Shown here piece after piece: positions 1 to 4,792 of a DNA stretch of 9,483 nucleotides. Below the pieces are notes generated by a model. That model did no database searches and had not been told where the DNA came from. It was given only the letters and a program-made list of their open reading frames with translations. The translations under genes were made by a program, and so were the position numbers. How positions within the stretch are numbered: position 1 is the stretch's first letter; the number at the start of each line of letters is the position of its first letter. The stretch is from JAYEKL01 sp034660995 (GTDB lineage: Bacteria > Patescibacteriota > Minisyncoccia > JAHIHE01 > JAGLIN01), in contig JAYEKL010000090.1 in NCBI GenBank assembly GCA_034660995.1, positions 1 through 9,483 on the forward strand, in the 5' to 3' direction.

Positions 1-59
1 TGAAGGTTCTTGGTGGGCGATTTTGGCCTATTGTAAATGCACTAGGAGGCTTCTTTTAA
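1..59 (+). CDS. Possible 3' end of an upstream gene (partial)
   Basis: The frame beginning at base 3 is open and ends in TAA at 57-59. It would encode a C-terminus of 18 residues (KVLGGRFWPIVNALGGFF). The stop overlaps an ATG (TAATG), a common arrangement between coupled genes, and an AGGAGG lies inside the last codons at 44-49. The fragment is too short to assign to a family, and another frame is also open here, so this is only a candidate. Confidence 0.2.
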   Translation, partial: KVLGGRFWPIVNALGGFF

Positions 60-145
60 TGCAGATTGAAAAGCATAATACAAACATTTATCCCCTCTTG
101 AGATGGGCAGTCTGCGAAGCAACAAATAGATTATTCCCCTCTTGA
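59..145 (+). pseudogene. Possible gene start cut by the 44-bp repeat
   Basis: An ATG at 59-61 has an AGGAGG Shine-Dalgarno sequence at 44-49, nine bases upstream, and overlaps the preceding stop. The frame reads MQIEKHNTNI and then runs directly into the tandem repeat at base 91, stopping at a TGA at 143-145 inside the second repeat copy. The good translation signals followed by only ten non-repeat codons suggest a gene whose 5' end was interrupted by the repeat. Any remainder would lie after base 266, but I cannot show that it continues there. No family is recognisable. Confidence 0.2.
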
Positions 146-266
146 GAGGGGTAGGCTGCGAAGCAACAAATAGATTATTCCCCTCTTGAGAGGGGTAGGC
201 TGCGAAGCAACAAATAGATTATTCCCCTCTTGAGAGGGGTAGGCTGCGAAGCAGACGGGGTGTGTT
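91..266 (+). repeat. 44-bp tandem palindromic repeat, four copies
   Basis: Copies start at 91, 135, 179 and 223, exactly 44 bp apart. Each contains a hairpin of the form CCCCTC-TTGA-GAGGGG followed by a GCTGCGAAGC segment and an A+T spacer. Copy 1 is diverged (GAGATGGG in place of GAGAGGGG); copies 2 and 3 are identical. The last copy alone completes a second hairpin (CTGC-GAA-GCAG) and ends ACGGGGTGTG, so it looks like the full-length element, with the others being tandem duplications of its left part. From memory, similar palindromic elements are dispersed in Bacteroidota and CPR genomes; I could not verify this. Confidence 0.9.
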
Positions 267-546
267 TTTCCAAAACATAAAGATTGATGCAAATGAGGAG
301 AGAGTTTGTTTCAAGGGCGAATGTTTAAGTTGGCATCTTGCCGGAGAAAGGGTTGAGGTTACAGTTAGAAATCATATCAAAACTGTTAAACCAATATTAT
401 CTGCGCTCATTTACATCAACCTCTGTATTTTGAAAATCAATGATAATTATGATTGCGGATGGAGAGAGTCATCTTACATCAAAGATGTAGGGGAGCAAGC
501 TTCAATTATGTCCGGCGTTATAAGAAGTGCGCGGGAGTTGAAATAA
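262..546 (+). CDS. Doubtful hypothetical protein, 94 aa
   Basis: This is an open frame from a GTG that lies inside the tail of the 44-bp repeat to a TAA at 544-546. The product has a hydrophobic stretch around residues 41-58 and no motif I recognise. There is no convincing Shine-Dalgarno sequence before the GTG, and the start falls within a mobile-looking repeat. The true start, if there is one, could be elsewhere, or the ORF may be the rest of the gene that begins at base 59. A second overlapping ORF in another frame (453-665) runs into the hairpin element and is not convincing. Treat this as a placeholder for a stretch that may be decayed coding sequence. Confidence 0.2.
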   Translation: MFFQNIKIDANEERVCFKGECLSWHLAGERVEVTVRNHIKTVKPILSALIYINLCILKINDNYDCGWRESSYIKDVGEQASIMSGVIRSARELK

Positions 547-605
547 ATTCAATTTCCCTTGAAAGAAAATATAATAGCAGAGAGAAAATTGGTTTGGAAA
601 AAAGC

Positions 606-738
606 GTTGGTTCCATAGTGGCGATAGCCCTGTGGAACTGTGATGCGATCCATTGTTATTCCTAATAATTTTTATATTTAGGAACAGCTTGCATATCGGC
701 TCCACAGCCCTATCGGGACTATGGAGCCAACAATGCAA
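606..738. repeat. Inverted pair of GGCTCCA-type hairpin elements
   Basis: Two copies of the dispersed element face each other. The minus-oriented copy has its stem at 610-638 (GTTCCA...TGGAAC). The plus-oriented copy has its stem at 698-728 (GGCTCCA...TGGAGCC) followed by AACA. Read in the same direction, both have a TATC loop and an ACTATGG right arm, but the inner stem is GGC/GCC in one and CCC/GGG in the other. The plus copy is also bracketed by TTGCAT (689-694) and ATGCAA (733-738). Two inverted hairpins with a spacer resemble a REPIN arrangement; no associated transposase is in the window. Confidence 0.8.
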
Positions 739-795
739 AACCGTTCTCAAGAGAGCGTAGAAATTTAGTTTTCTAATCAATTTTTTCTCTGCTAA

Positions 796-829
796 CCGCG
801 CTGTTATACAAAAGTATACAAAAGCGCGG
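796..829 (+). promoter_or_regulatory. Structured leader upstream of the DHH gene
   Basis: CCGCGCT at 796-802 pairs exactly with AGCGCGG at 823-829. Inside it, TATAC (805-809) and GTATA (814-818) can form an inner stem with an AAAA loop. The nine bases TATACAAAA also occur twice as a direct repeat (805-813 and 815-823). The structure ends six bases before the Shine-Dalgarno sequence at 835-841, so it could act as an RNA hairpin limiting ribosome access or as a DNA operator. I see no clear -35/-10 pair. Confidence 0.5.
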
Positions 830-848
830 ATGCGAGGGAGGAATAATC

Positions 849-1776
849 ATGACAACAACAACAACTGAAGGGACAGAAAAAGTCGTCATTGTCGCCCACG
901 GCGACTTTGACGGAATTGCCAGTGCTGTGTTGCTGGCGGAACGGCTCGGTATTTTCGCCGAGGATCTTCACTCAACCATTCTTGGTTGATAAAGTGGAGA
1001 TTCCAGACGACATAAAAAAAGTTTATGTCGTGGACATCGCGATGAATAATCGCGATCTGGAGATGACTGAGAGGTTTATTGAATCTCTCGGTGATCGACT
1101 TGTAGTCTGGTATGACCATCACGAGGGATGGTCGCTAGACCTTACCACCGCACGCGGTGGCAGAGTTATCAGCCAGACTGCTCGCGCTTGTGCCGTCATG
1201 CTGGGACACAGTTCGGATCCTTTGGTGTCCGACGCAATTGTAGCAGATACCAGAGAGGGCAAGCTATCGGAGCGAGCCCAACTCATAGAGTATGCCTGCA
1301 AAGCAGACATACGAAATGACGCAATCCGAGTTGCTGCTGTGAAGTGGTTGCTCGGCGATCGCAGTCTTCGGGAAGCCGCGAAGAAATACGCGGCTATTCA
1401 AAAGGAAACAGAGAGACTCGCGGGAAAATATCAGCTCATCAGCAGTGATGAGATAAATACGGATTTGAACGGGATCGCGTATGATCTCGACGATTTTGTG
1501 GAAACACAGGTCGTGTTCGTGGACACTGATATTCCCGCGGAAAACTTTGACCTGACCCAGCTTTTGTTGGCAGGTCAGGAGATCGCCGAGTTCGCGATGG
1601 CAACTCACACCGATTTTCGTTCCGGCGAGAATATGGTGACAGTCGCTACGCGGAGAAAAAGCGCGAACCTTGTGAAGATATTTGGTCTCCCAAGCGGAGC
1701 GCCGTTTAGGGTGACTCTTCCAATTGCAAGATTGGAAGAAGTCAAGAAGACTATTCGCAGTCTTCCCACAAATTGA
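849..1776 (+). pseudogene. DHH-family phosphoesterase, frameshifted
   Basis: The ATG at 849 has a GGGAGGA Shine-Dalgarno sequence at 835-841. The first frame encodes MTTTTTEGTEKVVIVAHGDF and continues with DGIASAVLLAERLGIFAED before running into a TGA at 987-989. It carries the HxDxDG metal-binding motif (H17, D19, D21). From about base 964 the family sequence continues in the +1 frame (IFTQPFLVDK...) to the stop at 1776, with an Asp at about residue 62 (VVDIA) and the DHH motif at about 89-91 (YDHHEGW). Joined, the product is about 308 aa. DHH proteins are Mn-dependent phosphoesterases acting on oligonucleotides, cyclic dinucleotides or DNA; the substrate here cannot be told, and no clear DHHA1 domain is evident. 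The break lies within about 960-968 and fits a two-base loss or a one-base gain. The 270 codons after it show no further damage, so the lesion is recent, a sequence error, or recoded. The gene is clearly richer in G+C than the operon at 2984-8205, which hints at transfer. Confidence 0.75.
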
Positions 1777-1784
1777 GCACTTTT

Positions 1785-1830
1785 GGAGAGAAAGCAAGTT
1801 TGCACAACTTCGCCTTCTCTCCCATTTTTT
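1785..1830 (+). terminator. Intrinsic terminator after the DHH gene
   Basis: GGAGAGAA (1785-1792) pairs with TTCTCTCC (1815-1822), with an inner AAGTT/AACTT stem at 1796-1810, followed by CATTTTTT. It starts eight bases after the TGA at 1774-1776. Confidence 0.85.
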
Positions 1831-1868
1831 CCAAGTTTATCTTTTTTGAAAAAGGTAAATTTAGAAAA
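1825..1868 (+). repeat. Post-terminator repeat, copy A (uninterrupted)
   Basis: The segment starts TTTTTTCCAAGTTTATC, continues to TTTTGAAA, and is followed at once by AAGGTAAATTTAGAAAA. The same segment recurs after the next terminator at 2577-2664, where the two halves are separated by 45 extra bases carrying a hairpin element. This copy therefore reads as the empty site. Confidence 0.75.
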
Positions 1869-1894
1869 ACTCTTAAATAAAAATTTAAGAGTTT
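1867..1894. repeat. Perfect 12-bp stem hairpin
   Basis: AAACTCTTAAAT (1867-1878) pairs with ATTTAAGAGTTT (1883-1894) around an AAAA loop. On either strand it could help termination weakly, since it is A+T rich and followed by short T runs. An unrelated hairpin (2665-2695) sits at the equivalent place after copy B of the post-terminator repeat. Confidence 0.6.
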
Positions 1895-1904
1895 AAAAAA
1901 ATCC

Positions 1905-1954
1905 GGAGTTCAGTTTTCAACCTGTAAAATTCTATACTCTAAAGAGTGAACTCC
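1905..1954. repeat. 50-bp segment bounded by 8-bp inverted repeats
   Basis: GGAGTTCA at 1905-1912 is the exact reverse complement of TGAACTCC at 1947-1954. The interior contains a small ACTC-TAAA-GAGT hairpin next to the right arm. It could be a structured RNA or the remains of a small palindromic insertion; no coding sequence is present. Confidence 0.5.
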
Positions 1955-1969
1955 AGCGAAAACACAAAT

Positions 1970-2003
1970 GGTTCCACATCCCTGCGGGGACAATGGAGCC
2001 AAC
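1970..2003 (+). repeat. GGCTCCA-type hairpin element
   Basis: GGTTCCA (1970-1976) pairs with TGGAGCC (1994-2000) with one G-T wobble. Inside, TCCC (1979-1982) pairs with GGGA (1987-1990) around a TGCG loop, followed by the family's AAC. It is preceded by CACAAA, as the copy at 2722 is preceded by CACAAAA. Confidence 0.8.
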
Positions 2004-2092
2004 GAATTAACAAGAAATAAGTTGTTTGTTTTTAAAAAATAAAGCAGTCAGTTTATTCCTTGTTAAATTAGAAATAATTTTAGCGAGGAAAA
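2004..2092. other. A+T-rich spacer with an inverted repeat
   Basis: TTAACAAG at 2007-2014 is the reverse complement of CTTGTTAA at 2059-2066. Otherwise I see only A+T-rich sequence; no promoter pair is clear enough to call. Confidence 0.4.
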
Positions 2093-2218
2093 ATGTTCTT
2101 TGATAATTTTTCTGGGCTGTTCTTGTCCGTTGCCGCGTTTATTTTTTTTAAAGGCGGAAGTTCTGATTTTCCTCTATTTATTGCGCTAGGCGATTTGAAT
2201 ATTATTTTGTTTGAATAG
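2093..2218 (+). CDS. Possible 41-aa small hydrophobic protein
   Basis: The ATG at 2093 is preceded by GAGGAA at 2085-2090, a short but usable ribosome site, and the frame stays open to a TAG at 2216-2218. The peptide begins MFFDNFSGLFLSVAAFIFF, has a Lys-Gly-Gly turn, then a second hydrophobic half (PLFIALGDLNIILFE). It could be a small membrane peptide, and it lies 51 bp upstream of the coiled-coil gene on the same strand. No homologous family is known to me. An ORF of this length can occur by chance in such A+T-rich sequence, so the case rests on the ribosome site and the protein-like composition. Confidence 0.3.
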   Translation: MFFDNFSGLFLSVAAFIFFKGGSSDFPLFIALGDLNIILFE

Positions 2219-2269
2219 TGTTTAGATCGTCTTTGCGCAAAATAGAATCATAGTAAGGAGGAAAATATT

Positions 2270-2519
2270 ATGGAGAGAAAAATAAAAAAAATGACACCGG
2301 AAGAATTCGAGGAAATTCTTCTCGGGTACGGAAACCGACTTCGTTTCTTTGTATGACAGAAGAAAGGCGGAATTAGCGGAAATATCCGCCGAAATAGAAA
2401 AAATAAATCTTGTCGTTGAAGCGATGAGAAAGGAGGAAGAAAAAGAAGAAGAGAAAAAATGGAAGCAGGAAATAACCGCTTTTTTGAAAAAATATAGCGG
2501 TGTTCCGGTAAAGCACTAA
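2270..2519 (+). pseudogene. Small charged coiled-coil protein, frameshifted
   Basis: The ATG at 2270 follows a strong AAGGAGG (2255-2261) eight bases upstream. The first frame encodes MERKIKKMTPEEFEEILL and then drifts to a TGA at 2354-2356. Dropping one G from the GGG run at 2324-2326 lets translation continue as GTETDFVSLYDRRKAELAEI and on to a TAA at 2517-2519, giving an 82-residue protein. The joined product is very rich in Glu and Lys and predicted helical, with a likely coiled coil over about residues 25-70 and a short C-terminal tail ending VPVKH. I do not recognise the family. The ribosome site, the long second frame and the strong terminator show that this is, or recently was, a real gene. 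The break is a one-base insertion, a sequencing error, or a +1 recoding site. Confidence 0.55.
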
Positions 2520-2536
2520 AACTGGCACTAAAACTG
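2513..2536 (+). repeat. 12-bp exact tandem duplication
   Basis: GCACTAAAACTG occurs at 2513-2524 and again at 2525-2536. The first copy contains the stop codon of the coiled-coil gene and the second runs into the terminator stem. Confidence 0.8.
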
Positions 2537-2582
2537 TTAGGAGTATCAAGCTATATGCTTTTTACTCCTAACATTATTTTTT
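2535..2582 (+). terminator. Intrinsic terminator after the coiled-coil gene
   Basis: TGTTAGGAGTA (2535-2545) pairs perfectly with TACTCCTAACA (2563-2573), with an inner AAGC/GCTT stem, followed by TTATTTTTT. It begins 15 bases after the TAA at 2517-2519. Confidence 0.9.
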
Positions 2583-2664
2583 CCAAGTTTATCTTTTTGA
2601 AATTACAAATAGGCTCCACACGGGAGCATGGAACTAACAAGTGGCATAAGGTAGATTTAGAAAA
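2577..2664 (+). repeat. Post-terminator repeat, copy B, interrupted by a hairpin element
   Basis: The left part (2577-2602) matches 1825-1851 except for one T fewer in a T run. The right part (2648-2664, AAGGTAGATTTAGAAAA) matches 1852-1868 with one change. Between them, 2603-2647 is extra and contains a degenerate hairpin copy, GGCTCCA at 2612-2618 and TGGAACT at 2629-2635, followed by AACAA. This is what an element inserted into a pre-existing repeat would look like. Confidence 0.65.
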
Positions 2665-2695
2665 GTCCCGAACTATAATAAATTAAGTACGGGGC
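2665..2695. repeat. Hairpin in the gene-free stretch
   Basis: GTCCCGAAC (2665-2673) pairs with GTACGGGGC (2687-2695), nine positions with one mismatch and one wobble. There is no T run, so it is not an obvious terminator on the plus strand. Confidence 0.5.
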
Positions 2696-2711
2696 AGGAT
2701 TATCGGAAGTG

Positions 2712-2806
2712 AAATCACAAAAGGCTCCACAGCCCTATCGGGACTATGGAGCCAACATAAACGGACTATGGAGCCAACATAAACGGAGTATGGAGCCAAC
2801 GATAAA
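2712..2806 (+). repeat. GGCTCCA-type hairpin with right half triplicated
   Basis: A full hairpin (GGCTCCA at 2723-2729, TGGAGCC at 2747-2753, inner CCC-TATC-GGG) is preceded by GAAATCACAAAA. The right half is then repeated in tandem: units start at 2739, 2762 and 2784, each reading CGGACTATGGAGCCAACATAAA-like sequence in short form (22-23 bp). The last unit has the GGAGTATGG variant found in the copies at 8275-8433. This region therefore mixes two sub-types of the element. Confidence 0.85.
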
Positions 2807-2825
2807 GAAATTAAACATTATCTTT

Positions 2826-2914
2826 CAAAATCAGGCAGGCAGAATTTTGCCAGATTTCTAAATTGTAAATTTAAGAATATGGCAAATCTCTCTCCAAACT
2901 GCTTGTCTGATTTG
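2826..2914. repeat. Long imperfect palindrome
   Basis: The left arm 2827-2842 (AAAATCAGGCAGGCAG) matches the reverse complement of 2899-2914 apart from three changes, two of them G-T compatible. The inner arms around 2845-2864 and 2868-2887 also pair, leaving a bulge of about ten bases on the right side. The centre is A+T only. It encodes nothing visible. It could be a decayed miniature inverted-repeat element or an untranslated structured RNA. Confidence 0.5.
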
Positions 2915-2927
2915 GGAAGGTAATAAT

Positions 2928-2962
2928 AAAAAGACACATTCTAGAATGCGTCTTTTTATTTT
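2928..2962. terminator. Bidirectional terminator at the end of the clpB operon
   Basis: Bases 2928-2957 form a nearly perfect palindrome: AAAAAGAC, a mismatched base, CATTCTAGAATG, a mismatched base, GTCTTTTT. On the minus strand it follows the stop codon of the HtrA-like gene (2984-2986) by 26 bases and ends in TTTTTATTATTA. On the plus strand it ends in TTTTTATTTTT, so it can insulate both directions. Confidence 0.85.
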
Positions 2963-2983
2963 TGGAAATATTTTAAAATATAT

Positions 2984-3916
2984 TTATAAATCATCATTCA
3001 TCGCGGTCTCAATGAAACCAATGATTTCGTTTGTTGGAATAAACAAATTTCCGCTTTGGCTTATTCCGATAATTTCCCCTTTAATGTTTATTACTGGTGA
3101 TCCATCAAATGAATTTTTCAAAGAGTTTATAATCTTTACTCTTTTTTGAGATGTTGATTTTTCATTATTTTCTGTTTGGTCGTAATCATTTATAAATTTT
3201 GAAATGATATCTGTTATTATTGAACTGTCTATTATAATAACTTTTTCTCCGAGTTCTAAATTTTCAGAATTGCTAAGCGCGATAACTGGCAGATCAGTTT
3301 CTTTTATTCTAACAATGGCAAGATTTGTGGATAAATCAATCTTAACTAATTCAGTATCGTATATTTTTTCAGTTTTTAGTTTTATTTTTATAATGTTTGC
3401 TTCAGCATTTTTTTCTTCGGAATCATTTTTCTCCGTAGTTATATTTTCTATTGAAGTAATTATTAGTCCGTCGCTTGTAAGAATAATTCCAGACCCTTTA
3501 TAAATGGGAACATCATTTCCCGCTGAAAATTCTAGAATTTCAACAACCGAAGGAGAAACTTTTTTTATTGCTTCTGGAATAGCCTTATCTTCGGATATTT
3601 TAATTTCTTCAGTCTTTTCTATTATAATTGTTCTCTCGTTTATTTTTTTAAGAAACTCATAATGATTAAGTTCAGGATATTTTACGAGTAATGAAGGAAG
3701 AGCAATTCTGTCTATTAAAATTCCACCAGTGCCTCCTATTAACAAAACAAAAACTATAAAAAAAAATGATTTTAAAATAATTTTTATTTTTTTAGGTTTG
3801 TATGGCTTTTCTATTATTTCATCAATCTCGTCTGTCGGTTTTTTAAAAAAAGTTTTTGCTGTTTCTATTTTATCTTTCTGTTTGTCTCTCAAAGATTTTA
3901 TGGTTATGTTTTTCAT
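2984..3916 (-). CDS. Membrane-anchored HtrA-like protein with no catalytic triad
   Basis: 310 aa. The sequence shows a charged N-terminus, one membrane segment at about 44-68, then a chymotrypsin-fold protease domain recognisable from AIKKVSPSVVEI (115-126), GSGIILTSDGLIIT (141-154), a TNLAIVRI strand (197-204) and a final DGSPVINIKGEIIGI segment (271-285). In HtrA/DegP proteases these places carry NNHV, TDLA and GNSGGP. Here the catalytic His is Glu157, the Asp is Asn198 and the Ser is Asp271, so hydrolysis by the usual mechanism is not expected. There is no PDZ domain after the fold. The domain should face outside the cytoplasmic membrane and may act as a binding or sensing pseudoprotease. 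It is the last gene of the clpB operon, 48 bp after the membrane-protein gene. The ATG at 3916 lacks a clear Shine-Dalgarno sequence. The family assignment is firm; the role is inferred. Confidence 0.8.
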   Translation of the reverse strand: MKNITIKSLRDKQKDKIETAKTFFKKPTDEIDEIIEKPYKPKKIKIILKSFFFIVFVLLIGGTGGILIDRIALPSLLVKYPELNHYEFLKKINERTIIIEKTEEIKISEDKAIPEAIKKVSPSVVEILEFSAGNDVPIYKGSGIILTSDGLIITSIENITTEKNDSEEKNAEANIIKIKLKTEKIYDTELVKIDLSTNLAIVRIKETDLPVIALSNSENLELGEKVIIIDSSIITDIISKFINDYDQTENNEKSTSQKRVKIINSLKNSFDGSPVINIKGEIIGISQSGNLFIPTNEIIGFIETAMNDDL

Positions 3917-3964
3917 AATTTATTATTAAAAATTTTAATGGATAAGTGCTTTAAGGTTATAATT

Positions 3965-4780
3965 TTAAATAATTTTCCAATTTCCAGTTAAAAAAGTTAT
4001 ACACAAAAAAGTTATAAAAAAGAGAGAATTTAAAATTACAACTTTTTTTGAAAGATTGTTTCTAAGATAGTCTCTTAAAATATTCCAGCAGGAATAATAC
4101 ACTAATAAAACAATCGCGCCTACTGTTAAATGATTAGCAGGCCAAAAACTTATCACCCAAACTAATTCTACTACAATAAGACTAAATAGAAAAGAGTAAA
4201 AAACAAATGTTTTGTTTTTTGAAGAGTCGAGATACAACTCATGCGCTTTACTTTTTAAAAAGTTTATTTTTGTTAGGTATATTGTTGAAAAGAATGTAGT
4301 TATAAAAATTAATATTAAAATTATCCATAGCGATAAAATAAGGTCAATATAGATATTATAGATTCCACTTGATATTAAAAAAATAGAAATTAAAATTATA
4401 ACTTGGTTTAAATTAAATCCAGAATCAAGCACTTTAAATTTTACCTTTTCTTTCTCTAGCCATTTTTCTTGTTGAATAAAAAATCTATATAATCCAATAA
4501 GTACTAACGCAAATATAAGAGAAGAGGCTACTATATATAATTGCTGGAAACTGTTTTCTTCTAGTGTCATTAAAAACAAAACACTTCCTGTTGTCCAAAG
4601 CATAATTAGTATAATTGGTAGGAACTTGTATTTTGTTACCCAGAAAGCGCTTAAAACTGAGATTAAGAATAAAGTAATTAATGAGGCGTACGATAATCCA
4701 AAGCTTTTAAAGAAAAACTCCATCATCACAAAAAAAATAAAAGATAAAGTAATAAGTTTTATGTATTTTTTTATTTTCAT
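3965..4780 (-). CDS. Polytopic membrane protein, unknown function, 271 aa
   Basis: About nine hydrophobic segments can be read, near residues 8-24, 29-48, 52-72, 80-100, 125-142, 144-168, 191-212, 217-233 and 246-266. A charged loop lies at about 104-118 (QEKWLEKEKVKFKV) and another at 171-190. I see no transporter signature, ATP-binding motif or conserved charged residue within the membrane, so no function is given. It starts 12 bp after the kinase stop and is followed after 48 bp by the HtrA-like gene, so it is in the middle of the operon. Because it immediately precedes a membrane-anchored pseudoprotease, the two could form a membrane complex; that is speculation. There is no clear Shine-Dalgarno sequence; the start is chosen because the reading frame opens there with a basic leader (MKIKKYIK). 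Confidence 0.75.
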   Translation of the reverse strand: MKIKKYIKLITLSFIFFVMMEFFFKSFGLSYASLITLFLISVLSAFWVTKYKFLPIILIMLWTTGSVLFLMTLEENSFQQLYIVASSLIFALVLIGLYRFFIQQEKWLEKEKVKFKVLDSGFNLNQVIILISIFLISSGIYNIYIDLILSLWIILILIFITTFFSTIYLTKINFLKSKAHELYLDSSKNKTFVFYSFLFSLIVVELVWVISFWPANHLTVGAIVLLVYYSCWNILRDYLRNNLSKKVVILNSLFFITFLCITFLTGNWKII

Positions 4781-4792
4781 TTTTATTAAAGA

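Noticed and set aside
91..266. CRISPR array
   Set aside because: The 44-bp units follow each other with no unique spacers, each unit is itself palindromic, and no cas gene is nearby.
453..665. Plus-strand ORF of 70 codons overlapping the 262-546 ORF
   Set aside because: It runs into the hairpin element and has no recognisable content.
502..780. Minus-strand ORF of 92 codons
   Set aside because: It spans both facing hairpin elements, shows no protein-like motif and has no ribosome site.
886..1122. Minus-strand ORF inside the DHH gene
   Set aside because: It is antisense to a segment with clear DHH-family motifs on the plus strand.
849..2519. UGA read as an amino acid (alternative code of some CPR lineages) to explain the internal stops
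   Set aside because: In the DHH gene the TGA at 987 is followed at once by TAA in the same frame, and the family sequence clearly resumes in another frame. The same holds for the coiled-coil gene.
698..2800. Integron attC sites
   Set aside because: The AAC follows only the right arm and there is no matching GTT at the left; the arms do not fit the RYYYAAC/GTTRRRY rule, and there is no integrase.
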